NCBI GenBank assembly: GCA_963703165.1
Contig: OY969798.1
Span: 4,340,001 to 4,404,000, forward strand
Length of the DNA stretch: 64,000 bases
Origin: JBQTKD01 sp963703165
Lineage (GTDB): Bacteria; Actinomycetota; Actinomycetes; Sporichthyales; Sporichthyaceae
Direction: 5' to 3'
Part shown: positions 1 to 7,752 of the stretch, piece after piece
Layout: each line of letters opens with the position of its first letter
Numbering within the stretch: position 1 is the first letter of the stretch
The notes under the pieces: generated by a model
What the model saw: the letters and a program-made list of their open reading frames with translations, nothing else
Told to the model about the DNA's origin: nothing
Database searches by the model: none
Position numbers and translations under genes: made by a program

Positions 1-82
1 CGGCGAGTAGGGCCATCGCGACACCGCGATACCCCCACACGCCGCCAGAGGACGGCTGTCTGCGGGTGGATAACGTGGCCTG

Positions 83-949
83 GTGCGTATCGCGACCTGG
101 AACGTGAACTCGATCAAGCAGCGGATGCCGCGTTTCCTGCCCTGGCTGGACGAGCGGGCACCGGACGTCGTCTGCCTGCAGGAGACCAAGCTCGACGACG
201 CCGCCTTCGGGGCACTTCTCAACGAGGAACTGGCCGCGCGCGGGTACGCCGTCGCCGCGCACGGGCAGAGCCAGTGGAACGGCGTCGCGCTGCTGTCGCG
301 CGTCGGCCTCGACGACGTGGTGCACGGTCTGCCCGGCGGCCCCGGCTTCCCGGACCAGGAGGCCCGCGCCGTTTCCGGTGTCTGCGGCGGCCTGCGGATC
401 TGGTCGGTCTACGTACCCAACGGCCGCGAGCCGGACTCGGACCACTACCAGTACAAGCTCGCCTGGTACGAGGCGTTGCGCGCGCAGGTCGCCGCCGACA
501 CCCACGACGTGCTGGTGTGCGGAGACATGAACGTCGCGCCCGCTGACGCCGACGTCTTCGACCCCGCCGCCTACGTCGGACACACCCACGTCACCCCGCC
601 GGAGCGCGCGGCTCTCTCGGCACTCGGCCTCCGCGACGTCGTGCGCGAGCGCTGGCCGAAGGACCAGGTCTTCTCGTACTGGGACTACCGCGCCGGCATG
701 TTCCACAAGAACCTCGGCATGCGCATCGACCTCGTGCTGACCACCGACCCGGTGGCCGATCGGGTCCAGGCGGCCTGGATCGACCGCAAGGCTCGCAAGG
801 GCACGGGTCCCAGTGACCACGCGCCGGTCATCGTGGACCTGGACACCGCCCCCGACGGCGACATCGGCCCGATGGTCCCGCCGCCGTCCGCGGGCGCGCC
901 GAAGCGCGGCGGTAAGCTGCCGCAGGGACCGGGCAAGGGCGCCGGCTGA
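83..949 (+). CDS. xthA: Exodeoxyribonuclease III (AP endonuclease)
   Basis: Mg-dependent 3'-5' exonuclease and apurinic endonuclease of base excision repair, 288 residues, a normal length for the ExoIII/APE1 family. Visible family motifs are TWNVNSIKQRM at the N-terminus, the metal-binding LQETKLDD near residue 35, GDMNVAP in the middle and the C-terminal catalytic SDHAPVIVDL. The GTG start gives an N-terminus (MRIATWNVNS) that aligns with the family start. The last 30 or so residues are a Pro/Gly/Lys-rich tail unlikely to be part of the nuclease fold. It stands alone, followed by a palindromic intergenic element and a convergent amidase gene. Confidence 0.95.
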   Translation: MRIATWNVNSIKQRMPRFLPWLDERAPDVVCLQETKLDDAAFGALLNEELAARGYAVAAHGQSQWNGVALLSRVGLDDVVHGLPGGPGFPDQEARAVSGVCGGLRIWSVYVPNGREPDSDHYQYKLAWYEALRAQVAADTHDVLVCGDMNVAPADADVFDPAAYVGHTHVTPPERAALSALGLRDVVRERWPKDQVFSYWDYRAGMFHKNLGMRIDLVLTTDPVADRVQAAWIDRKARKGTGPSDHAPVIVDLDTAPDGDIGPMVPPPSAGAPKRGGKLPQGPGKGAG

Positions 950-980
950 CATCGCGTCGGATTCGCGCTACGCCTGTCAG

Positions 981-1064
981 CCGTAGTGGTTCCACAAGTC
1001 GGGACAAACCGGTCACGTTCACGACCATTACGCACGTCGTGCGCAATGGTCGTGCAGGGGTTGT
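981..1064. repeat. Palindromic intergenic element, copy 1
   Basis: Between xthA and the amidase gene lies a hairpin of two 15-base arms (1021-1035, ACGACCATTACGCAC, and 1039-1053) around a GTC loop, with one A-C mismatch. It is flanked by GGACAAACCGG (1002-1012) and CCGTAGTGGT (981-990). A second copy sits at 53173-53255. The central 27 bases (1024-1050 and 53186-53212) are identical, and the outer blocks recur at matching distances on the opposite side. It may also end transcription of xthA, but it has no T-run. Confidence 0.75.
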
Positions 1065-2467
1065 CAAGCGGTCACCGGATCGATCGGGGTCCGGATCGAT
1101 GACCGCGCCTCAACCGCCTCGGCGGCGTCGAGGCAGAGGTAGTCGTTGAACCGGGCGCCGGTGAGCAGCACGCCGATCGGGAGTCCGGTCGCCGCGTCCT
1201 GCGCCGCGGGCACGCACGCCGAGGGGAGGCCCATCAGGTTCGCGGGCGTCACCGGTCGCAGGAGCTCCATGAAGGCGGCCGTGCCCTCCGGGGTGACATC
1301 GAAGCCGTGCTCGAACGGCAACTGTGTCCAGGTGGGTGAGAGCACGAGCGGATAGTCGGCGAGGAACAGCGACCAGGAGCGAGCGATGCGGTGCCGGGCC
1401 ATGAACAGGTTCGACCACCCCGGGCCGTCCAGCGGCGGAACGGCATCGAAGATGCGTCCCATGATGGTGAAGCCATCCGCGCCCATGATCGCGCCGAGTT
1501 GCTCGCGGATCGTGACGAAGTCGCCGACGAGCAGTTGCGCCCAGGTGGCCACTGCCTCCTCGTAGTCGGGCGGGACGATCTCCTTGACCTCGTAGCCCGC
1601 GTCGGCAAGGAAGTCCGCCGCGGTCCGCACTGCCGCGGCGACCACCGGATCGGTCGATCCGCCCGGCGGTTCCGGGACGACGGCGATCCGCTTCGGCAAG
1701 GTCGTCGACAACTCGAGCGGCACGTCGACGGACCACGGGTCGCGCGGGTGATGGCCGTTCAGGGCGGCGAGACCGGCGCGGACGTCGGCGACCGTGCGGG
1801 CCATCGGGCCCTGCACCGCCATGAGTTGCCCGGCCATGAGGGAGTCCTCGGTGGGCACCATGCCTGCGTCGGGGACTCGTCCCATCGACGGTCGGATCGA
1901 CGCGATGCCGCAGGCGTTTGCAGGGTTACGCAGGGAGCCGCCGATGTCGTTGCCCAGGCCCAGGGCAGACATTCCCGAGGCCAACGCGGACGCCTCGCCG
2001 CCGCTGGACCCGCCGGCGGTCCGGCCGGGGTGCCAGGGGTTGCGGGTCAGGCCGTGCAGGCTGCTGTCGGTGTGGATGCGCAACGCCATGTCCGGCAGGT
2101 TGGTGCGCCCGATCGGGATCGCTCCGGCGGCGCGCATCCGTTCGACGACGGGGGCATCCACCGGCACGACTGCTTCGGCCAGGGCAGGCACGCCCCAGGT
2201 GGTCGGGTACCCCGCCTGGTCGATGTTGGCCTTCACGCTCAACGGCACACCCGCGAGTGGGCCGGGCTTTTCGCCCGCCGCCAGCCTGGCATCCAACGCG
2301 GCCGCCTCGGCCCGTGCCGAATCGGCCAGCACCAGGACGACGGCGTTGAGCGAGGGGTTGACCGCCTCGATCCGCGCGAGGTGCGCCTCGATCACCTCTG
2401 TCGCGGAGACCTCTCGATCGGCCACCGCGCGAGCCAGCTGAAGGGCTGTCAGATTCGTGAGTTCCAT
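1064..2467 (-). CDS. Amidase (amidase signature family)
   Basis: Hydrolase of carboxylic amides, 467 residues. The amidase-signature core is plain: the catalytic lysine in PLSVKANIDQAG, the glycine/serine block GGSSGGEASA, and GNDIGGSLRNPA carrying the catalytic serine, giving the Ser-cisSer-Lys triad of the family. The start at ATG 2467 (MELTNLTALQLARAV) is preceded by a GAGGAG ribosome site, and it fits better than an in-frame extension reaching 2572. It is transcribed divergently from the flavin-binding-fold gene at 2565. Close relatives include indole-acetamide hydrolases and GatA paralogues. No GatB or GatC lies nearby, so a tRNA amidotransferase role is unlikely. The substrate cannot be told from the sequence. 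Confidence 0.88.
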   Translation of the reverse strand: MELTNLTALQLARAVADREVSATEVIEAHLARIEAVNPSLNAVVLVLADSARAEAAALDARLAAGEKPGPLAGVPLSVKANIDQAGYPTTWGVPALAEAVVPVDAPVVERMRAAGAIPIGRTNLPDMALRIHTDSSLHGLTRNPWHPGRTAGGSSGGEASALASGMSALGLGNDIGGSLRNPANACGIASIRPSMGRVPDAGMVPTEDSLMAGQLMAVQGPMARTVADVRAGLAALNGHHPRDPWSVDVPLELSTTLPKRIAVVPEPPGGSTDPVVAAAVRTAADFLADAGYEVKEIVPPDYEEAVATWAQLLVGDFVTIREQLGAIMGADGFTIMGRIFDAVPPLDGPGWSNLFMARHRIARSWSLFLADYPLVLSPTWTQLPFEHGFDVTPEGTAAFMELLRPVTPANLMGLPSACVPAAQDAATGLPIGVLLTGARFNDYLCLDAAEAVEARSSIRTPIDPVTA

Positions 2468-2564
2468 GGCGCAACTCCTCGTCGTTGATCGAGTCCGCAG
2501 GATCGATTGTCCACCTGTCGGAATCGGGTTGCCCGGCGGCACCCTCCGGTCACAGGATCGAGTC

Positions 2565-3143
2565 GTGGGCAAACACTATGAACGCATCGACGACCGGTTG
2601 CGGGAGTTCATCGCCGCGCAGCCGCTGTTCTTCGTGGCCACGGGGCCGCTGGACCCGGAAGGTCACCTGAACCTCTCGCCCAAGGGCCGGGCCGGGTGTT
2701 TCGCCGTGCTCGACGAGCAGACCGTCGGTTACCTGGACTTCGGCGGCAGCCACGCGGAGACCGTCGCGCATCTGCGGGAGAACGGTCGGATCACGTTGAT
2801 GTGGTGCGCTTTCAGCGGGCCGCCGAACATCCTGCGGATCTACGGCAGGGGCGAACCGGTGTTCCGCGACGACCCTCGGTTCGCGGACCTCGTCGCGCAG
2901 TTCGCCGACGCAGACGAACCCGGGATCCGCGCCGTGGTGGTGGTGACTGTCGCCGACATCCGGGACAGCTGCGGGTTCGCGGTGCCGCTGCTGGAGCCCG
3001 CGGGGGAGCGCAGCCTGCACGCCGATTTCTTCGCCCGTAAGACCGACGAGCAGTTCGCCGCCTACTGCGCGAGCAAGGAGTTCAACAAGGTCAGCATGGA
3101 TGGGCTGCCGGCGGTACCGCTGCCGCTGCCCGCTCGGGGGTGA
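2565..3143 (+). CDS. Pyridoxamine 5'-phosphate oxidase-like flavoprotein
   Basis: A 192-residue protein of the PNPOx-like split-barrel group, which bind FMN or F420. The segment FFVATGPLDPEGHLNLSPKG is characteristic of a subgroup annotated as pyridoxamine 5'-phosphate oxidase family protein, and it continues with a conserved GGSHAETVAHLRENGRITL block. The GTG at 2565 (MGKHYERIDDRLREFI) matches the family start; the open frame extends upstream into the divergent amidase promoter region and was trimmed. The 3' end overlaps the convergent gene at 3091 by about 50 bases. The true substrate is unknown and is probably not pyridoxamine phosphate. Confidence 0.8.
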   Translation: MGKHYERIDDRLREFIAAQPLFFVATGPLDPEGHLNLSPKGRAGCFAVLDEQTVGYLDFGGSHAETVAHLRENGRITLMWCAFSGPPNILRIYGRGEPVFRDDPRFADLVAQFADADEPGIRAVVVVTVADIRDSCGFAVPLLEPAGERSLHADFFARKTDEQFAAYCASKEFNKVSMDGLPAVPLPLPARG

Positions 3144-3987
3144 TCCGCGCCAGCACGTTCAGGAGTGCTCCCCGTAGTGCCGCGGCACGATCGGCGAACA
3201 CCCGCTGCGCCGCGGCGTAGGTCTGCCGGCCCTCGTCGGTCTCGATGGGCACAGGGAGGACGCCGAGATCGGCGAGGTCGTACGGGCTGGCGCGCATGTC
3301 GAGCTCGCGGATGTCGCGGGCCAGCGCGAAGCAGTCGCCGACGAGCTCCGACGGAATCAGGGGCGTCAGCTTGTACGCGATCTTGTAGAGATCCATGTTC
3401 GTGTGCAGGCAGCCGCCCTGCTCGTGCTCTGGCATCGCCTCGCGGGTGAGCTGCAGGACGTTGCGGGGCGCGGCGGCGGGGGTGAAGAAGCGGAACGCGT
3501 CGTAGTGGGTGCAGCGCAGCGGTGCAGCCTCGACGACGGCGGCGAGTTCCTCCCGCGGGAGGCGCAACGGGAAGGACTCGTGGCGGATCTCATCGGCCCG
3601 GTAGACCATCGCCCACTCGTGCAGACCGAAGCAGCCGAACTGGGGGCGACGCGCGGCAGTCGCGCGCAACAGTCCGATGAGGTGGGTGATCGCGCCGGAC
3701 CGTCGGTTCAGCACCCGGTCCAGGTCCACACCGACGCCGGTGTGATCCGTGCGGTAGTCCGTCCAGTCCCGGTGCGGTGCGTCGCCGGTGAGCGTCACGC
3801 CCACGCCGGGGTGCCAGCGACGCAGCTGCGCGGGCCGGTGGGAGTAGTAGGTGAAGAGGAAGTCGTGCACCGGGTGCTTCTCGGCCAGGCGCGCCCGCTG
3901 CAGGTGCGGTCCGATCCACTCGTCGACCCGGGCGTGATGCGCCTCCTGGCGCGCCCGCCACGTCGCTTCTCCCAGGACCGCATCCAT
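3091..3987 (-). CDS. Conserved protein of a family annotated as 3-methyladenine DNA glycosylase
   Basis: A 298-residue soluble protein rich in Arg, His and Trp. Conserved-looking segments are HPVHDFLFTYYSHRPAQL (residues about 42-59), FGCFGLHEWAMVYR (about 118-131) and HTNMDLYKIAYKLTPLIP (about 195-212). The last resembles a recurring actinobacterial family that databases often label 3-methyladenine DNA glycosylase. I see no helix-hairpin-helix motif or catalytic Asp context that would confirm a glycosylase, so that label is weak. The ATG start lies 58 bases from the divergently transcribed FAH gene. Enzymatic function is uncertain. Confidence 0.7.
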   Translation of the reverse strand: MDAVLGEATWRARQEAHHARVDEWIGPHLQRARLAEKHPVHDFLFTYYSHRPAQLRRWHPGVGVTLTGDAPHRDWTDYRTDHTGVGVDLDRVLNRRSGAITHLIGLLRATAARRPQFGCFGLHEWAMVYRADEIRHESFPLRLPREELAAVVEAAPLRCTHYDAFRFFTPAAAPRNVLQLTREAMPEHEQGGCLHTNMDLYKIAYKLTPLIPSELVGDCFALARDIRELDMRASPYDLADLGVLPVPIETDEGRQTYAAAQRVFADRAAALRGALLNVLARITPERAAAAVPPAAHPC

Positions 3988-4045
3988 CCGCTCAGCCTAA
4001 GTCGGGCGTGGCCGGCCGGCCGGCGGGCGCGGCTAGGCTGCCCGG

Positions 4046-4822
4046 GTGCGTATCGCGAGGTTCAGCAAGGACGGGGAGCCCACCTTCGGCGTCGTCGAGG
4101 GGGATCCGGGGTCCGAGGTCATCGCCGTCGTGGCCGGCGACCCCCTGGTCAACCCGCTGCGGGCGACCGGCGAGCACGTGTCGTTGGCCGACGTCCGGCT
4201 GCTCTGCCCGGTCATCCCGCGCAGCAAGGTCGTGGGCATCGGACGCAACTACTCCGACCACGCCGCCGAGATGGGCGGGGAGGTCCCCGAGGAACCGCTG
4301 ATCTTCCTCAAGCCCAACACCTCGGTGATCTCGCCCGGCGACCCCATCCGCTACCCGGCGCAGTCCACCGAGGTGCACTTCGAGGGTGAACTGGCGGTGG
4401 TCATCGGCCGGGCGTGCTGGGACCTGCCCCCGGAGCGTGCGGCGGAAGCGATCTTCGGCTACACGATCGGCAACGACGTCACCGCACGCGACCTGCAGCG
4501 CAGCGACCCACAGTGGACCCGTGCGAAGGGCTTCGACTCCTTCTGCCCGCTCGGGCCGTGGATCGTCATCGACCTCGACGTCGAGGACCTTGCCATCACC
4601 ACCGAACTCAACGGCGAACTGAAGCAGGCCGCGCGGACCTCGGCGATGGTGCACAAGATCCCGGAACTGATCTCGTACGTCTCCCGGGTGATGACCCTGT
4701 TGCCCGGCGACGTCATCCTCACCGGCACCCCGGCGGGCGTCGGACCGATGAAGCCCGGCGACCAGGTCTCGGTCTCCATCGAGGGCATCGGGACGCTGAG
4801 CAATCCCGTCGTCGCCCGCTAG
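4046..4822 (+). CDS. Fumarylacetoacetate hydrolase family protein
   Basis: A 258-residue enzyme of the FAH superfamily, which acts on 2-oxo-acids such as acylpyruvates, oxaloacetate or catechol meta-cleavage products. The metal-binding FAH core is clear: VGIGRNYSDHAAEMG, then FLKPNTSVISPGDPI, the Glu pair in EVHFEGELAVVIGR, GYTIGNDVTARDLQ, and GDVILTGTPAGVGPMKPGD near the C-terminus. The short N-terminal domain before residue 60 is typical of the single-domain bacterial branch. It lies just upstream of gltX with a 20-base gap, an arrangement often seen in actinobacteria, and the two are probably co-transcribed. The substrate is not determined. Confidence 0.88.
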   Translation: MRIARFSKDGEPTFGVVEGDPGSEVIAVVAGDPLVNPLRATGEHVSLADVRLLCPVIPRSKVVGIGRNYSDHAAEMGGEVPEEPLIFLKPNTSVISPGDPIRYPAQSTEVHFEGELAVVIGRACWDLPPERAAEAIFGYTIGNDVTARDLQRSDPQWTRAKGFDSFCPLGPWIVIDLDVEDLAITTELNGELKQAARTSAMVHKIPELISYVSRVMTLLPGDVILTGTPAGVGPMKPGDQVSVSIEGIGTLSNPVVAR

Positions 4823-4842
4823 TTCTTCAACAAGGAAGCATC

Positions 4843-6312
4843 GTGAGCAGTTCTTCGGTACGTGTGCGCTTCGCGCCCTCACCCAGCGGCGACCTGCACG
4901 TCGGCAACATCCGCACCGCGCTCTATGACTGGGCCTACGCCCGCCACACCGGCGGCACGTTCGTGTTCCGTATCGAGGACACCGACTCCGCGCGCGTCAC
5001 CGACGAGTACATCGCCGCCGCCGTCGAGTCGATGCGCTGGCTCGGGCTGGACTGGGACGAAGGCCCGGACAAGGGCGGCCCCTACGGCCCGTACCGGCAG
5101 AGCGAACGCCTCGACCTCTACAAGGAGTGGGCGCAGCGCTTCGTCGACTCCGGGCATGCCTACCTCTGTTACGAGAGCACAGAGGAGGCCGAGGCCCGCG
5201 TCGAGCGGCAGAAGGCCGCCAAGGAGGCCCCGAGCTACGACGGGCACAGCCGCAATCTGACTCCGGAGCAGCGCGCCGCCTACGAGGCCGAAGGGCGTAA
5301 GCCCGTCGTGCGGTTCAAAATGCCCGAGGGCACCACCACCTTCACCGACCTGATCCGCGGCGAGGTCACCTTCGAGAACAACCTCATCCCCGACTTCGTC
5401 CTGATGCGCGCCGACGGCTCCCCGCTGTACACGCTCGCGGTGGCCGTCGACGACGTGCTGATGAAGATCACGCACGTGGTCCGCGGCGAGGACCTGCTCT
5501 CCTCGACGCCCCGTCAGATCGCTGTGTACCGGGGGATGGGGCTGGCCGAGGAGGACTTCCCGGTCTTCGCGCACCTGCCGTTCGTGATGGGCAGCGACAA
5601 CTCGAAACTGTCCAAGCGGCACGGCGCGGTGAACATCAGCCAGTACCGCGCGGACGGCTACCTGCCCGAGGCCATGTGCAACTACCTCGCCCTGCTCGGT
5701 TGGTCGTTCGGCGACGGTGAGCGCGAGGAGTTCGACAAGGCCGAGATGGCTGAGGCCTTCACCCTCGACCGGGTGAACAAGAGCGCCGCCCGGTTCGACC
5801 CGAAGAAGCTCGACTCCATCAACGCCGCGTGGGTGCGCCGCCTCGACGCCGCCGACCTGCAGGGCCGGATCCTGCCGTTCCTGCAGCGCGCCGGCCTGAT
5901 CGGCGAAGAGCCGTCGCAGGAGGATCTGCGTCTGCTCGCCGGGGGAGCCCCGCTCGTGCAGGAGCGCATGGTCCGTCTGGACGAGGCGGCCGGGATGCTC
6001 GGGTTCCTCTTCAAGGCCGACGACGCCGTAGTCATCGAGGACGACGCGCGTCCGCAGCTGGACGCCTCGGTGCTCGAGGCGTCCATCAAGGCGCTCGAGG
6101 AACTCGGCGAGTTCACCACCCCGGAGATCGAGGCCGCTCTGCGTGCCGCGCTCATCGAAGGCCTCGGGCTCAAGCCGAAGGTGGCCTTCGGGGCGGTCCG
6201 GGTGGCCCTGACCGGCCGTCGGGTCTCGCCGCCGCTGTTCGAGTCCATGGAGCTGCTGGGCCGCGACCGCACCCTCCTGCGACTGCGGACCGGGACGACG
6301 GAGCTGTCCTGA
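4843..6312 (+). CDS. gltX: Glutamyl-tRNA synthetase
   Basis: Class I aminoacyl-tRNA synthetase that charges tRNA-Glu, 489 residues, normal length. The HIGH-type signature appears as PSPSGDLHVGNIRTALY at the N-terminus and the KMSKS-type loop as KLSKRHGAVNI around residue 250. An anticodon-binding C-terminal domain follows. The GTG at 4843 is preceded by AAGGAAG and gives the canonical VRVRFAPSPSG beginning; the open frame upstream is only chance readthrough over the FAH gene. Its stop codon overlaps the proposed CTG start of the next gene. A tRNA-Gln and a tRNA-Glu gene lie 1.2 kb downstream. Confidence 0.96.
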   Translation: MSSSSVRVRFAPSPSGDLHVGNIRTALYDWAYARHTGGTFVFRIEDTDSARVTDEYIAAAVESMRWLGLDWDEGPDKGGPYGPYRQSERLDLYKEWAQRFVDSGHAYLCYESTEEAEARVERQKAAKEAPSYDGHSRNLTPEQRAAYEAEGRKPVVRFKMPEGTTTFTDLIRGEVTFENNLIPDFVLMRADGSPLYTLAVAVDDVLMKITHVVRGEDLLSSTPRQIAVYRGMGLAEEDFPVFAHLPFVMGSDNSKLSKRHGAVNISQYRADGYLPEAMCNYLALLGWSFGDGEREEFDKAEMAEAFTLDRVNKSAARFDPKKLDSINAAWVRRLDAADLQGRILPFLQRAGLIGEEPSQEDLRLLAGGAPLVQERMVRLDEAAGMLGFLFKADDAVVIEDDARPQLDASVLEASIKALEELGEFTTPEIEAALRAALIEGLGLKPKVAFGAVRVALTGRRVSPPLFESMELLGRDRTLLRLRTGTTELS

Positions 6313-7448
6313 ACGCACCGCCGCCGCCCGGGCGGGAGCCCCAGCCTTTCTGGACCGATCAGGGCTGGCAGTGCCATCTCTGGACCCACCAGGGTTGGCG
6401 CACCGCGGTCTGGACCGACCGCGGCTGGCTCTATCCGGTCTGGACCGATCGCGGCTGGGAACAGATGGTCTGGGGTGCGCCGCTACCCGCGGACCAGTGC
6501 CCGCCGGAGGATCGGTGGGGGGAGCCGGATCCGCCGGCGGAGCCTGCGCCGTACAACCTGTTGCTCCGGACGCCCCGGGCCCGCCGGTGGCACGCCTTCG
6601 TGGGCCTGCCCGTCCTCCTGGTCACGGGCGTGCTCTTCGCCGTGATCGCGTACGGGATCGCCGCGGGCGTCGCCGCGCTCATCGACAACCCTTCGATCGT
6701 TTCCGACACCGACGTCGAGGAACTCACCGGACCGTTCGGGCTCCTGGTCACGAGCGTGATGCTGGCGGTCCTCATCCCGGCGTGCCTGCTGACGGTCCGG
6801 GTCGTGCACCGCGAACGGCCGGGCCGGCTGAATTCCGTGACCCGACGGCTGCGCCCGCGGCTGCTGGCGACCTCTGTGGTGCTCGCCCTCGTCGTCCAGG
6901 CGTTGTCCTTCACGGTCTATTACCTGGTGGACGCGGCGGGCGTGGAGTTCGACAGCGGGTCGGCCGAGAGTGCTTGGCCGGGCTGGGGGACCTTCCTCGC
7001 CTTCGCCGTGATCATTCTGTGCACCACGCCGTTGCAGGCGGCCGGTGAGGAATATTTGTTCCGCGGGTACCTGATCCAGGCGGCCGGGGTCTGGACCCGC
7101 TCACGGTGGATTCCTGCGCTGCTCTCGGGCCTGCTCTTCGCGGCCGCCCACGGTCCGCAGAACCCCTGGCTCTTCGCCGACCGATTCCTGTTCGGCATGG
7201 CGGCGTGGTGGCTGACCGTCCGCACCGGCGGGTTGGAAGCGGCGATCGCCGCCCATGTCGTCATGAACATGCTGGCGCTGACGCTCGCGGCGGCTGCGGA
7301 CGAGGTCGACGCGACGGTGATCGCGACCGACATCTCGGCCGCCGCCGGAGTGCTCGACATGGTCACCATCGTGGTCGTCGCCTGGGTGCTCGACCGGAAC
7401 GCGCGGCGGTTACGGGTCGCCACGCACAGCGCGGTGTCCGCGACCTGA
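6309..7448 (+). CDS. CPBP-family intramembrane metalloprotease with WTDxGW repeats
   Basis: Polytopic membrane protein of about 379 residues. The CPBP (Abi) glutamic protease motifs are present: AAGEEYLFRGYLIQ (EExxxR), SGLLFAAAHG and AIAAHVVMNM, embedded in hydrophobic helices. Before the first membrane helix, the N-terminal 45 residues hold four near-tandem Trp-rich units (FWTDQGW, LWTHQGW, VWTDRGW, VWTDRGW). No ATG or GTG opens the frame before these units. The best start is a CTG at 6309 overlapping the gltX stop (CTGA), with GGAG five bases upstream, so it is probably translationally coupled to gltX. CPBP proteins serve in CAAX-type processing or bacteriocin immunity, and the target here is unknown. 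Confidence 0.82.
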   Translation: MNAPPPPGREPQPFWTDQGWQCHLWTHQGWRTAVWTDRGWLYPVWTDRGWEQMVWGAPLPADQCPPEDRWGEPDPPAEPAPYNLLLRTPRARRWHAFVGLPVLLVTGVLFAVIAYGIAAGVAALIDNPSIVSDTDVEELTGPFGLLVTSVMLAVLIPACLLTVRVVHRERPGRLNSVTRRLRPRLLATSVVLALVVQALSFTVYYLVDAAGVEFDSGSAESAWPGWGTFLAFAVIILCTTPLQAAGEEYLFRGYLIQAAGVWTRSRWIPALLSGLLFAAAHGPQNPWLFADRFLFGMAAWWLTVRTGGLEAAIAAHVVMNMLALTLAAAADEVDATVIATDISAAAGVLDMVTIVVVAWVLDRNARRLRVATHSAVSAT

Positions 7449-7466
7449 CACCCGCGCGTAACCGAT

Positions 7467-7495
7467 TTGGGGGCGGCCTTCGAGTCGGGTAGCAT
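7467..7495 (+). promoter_or_regulatory. Candidate promoter of the tRNA-Gln/tRNA-Glu genes
   Basis: TTGGGG (7467-7472) and TAGCAT (7490-7495) are separated by 17 bases and lie about 40 bases before tRNA-Gln. The spacing fits a housekeeping sigma promoter, but the match is only partial. Confidence 0.4.
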
Positions 7496-7535
7496 CGACC
7501 GGCCGGTGAGCGCCGCACATGACGCTCGCAGACCT

Positions 7536-7607
7536 TGGGGTATGGGGTAATTGGCAGCCCGGCTGATTCTGGTTCAGCTAGTCTAGGTTCGAGTCCTGGT
7601 ACCCCAG
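7536..7607 (+). tRNA. tRNA-Gln (CTG anticodon)
   Basis: Folds as a cloverleaf. Acceptor arms TGGGGTA and TACCCCA pair, the anticodon stem GCTGA/TCAGC encloses the loop TTCTGGT with anticodon CTG (7569-7571), and the T-arm has GGTTCGAGTCC. The discriminator is G and the gene does not encode CCA. Confidence 0.93.
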
Positions 7608-7641
7608 CGCACCACGTTTGACCAGCACAAATGCAATACCT

Positions 7642-7714
7642 GGCCCCGTTGTGTAGTGGCCTAGCACGCCGCCCTCTCAAGGCGGTAGCGCGGGTTCGAA
7701 TCCCGTCGGGGCTA
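7642..7714 (+). tRNA. tRNA-Glu (CTC anticodon), integration target
   Basis: Cloverleaf with acceptor GGCCCCG/CGGGGCT, anticodon stem CCGCC/GGCGG enclosing CTCTCAA (anticodon CTC), and T-arm GCGGGTTCGAATCCCGT. From base 7670 to just past its 3' end the gene is part of a 47-bp direct repeat, the attachment site of the mobile element downstream. The tRNA is intact, so integration preserved its function. Confidence 0.93.
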
Positions 7715-7716
7715 CA
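7670..7716 (+). repeat. attL: 47-bp attachment-site repeat in tRNA-Glu
   Basis: Identical over 47 bases to 21996-22042. It covers the anticodon arm, variable loop, T-arm and acceptor 3' strand of tRNA-Glu, the usual target of tyrosine integrases, and lies next to the integrase gene. Confidence 0.92.
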
Positions 7717-7718
7717 AC

Positions 7719-7748
7719 CGAAAACCCCCTGGTCACAGGGGGTTTTCG
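7719..7748. terminator. Terminator between tRNA-Glu and integrase
   Basis: A perfect 12-bp stem (CGAAAACCCCCT with AGGGGGTTTTCG) encloses a 6-base loop. It ends in T-runs in both directions, so it can serve both the tRNA operon and the convergent integrase gene. Confidence 0.8.
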
Positions 7749-7752
7749 TCGT

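Noticed and set aside
4414..4842. N-terminal extension of gltX
   Set aside because: Lies out of frame within the FAH gene; a GTG with a good ribosome site at 4843 gives the conserved synthetase start.
5829..6308. N-terminal extension of the CPBP protease across gltX
   Set aside because: Arg/Ala-rich shadow translation of gltX; the protein features begin only after 6309.
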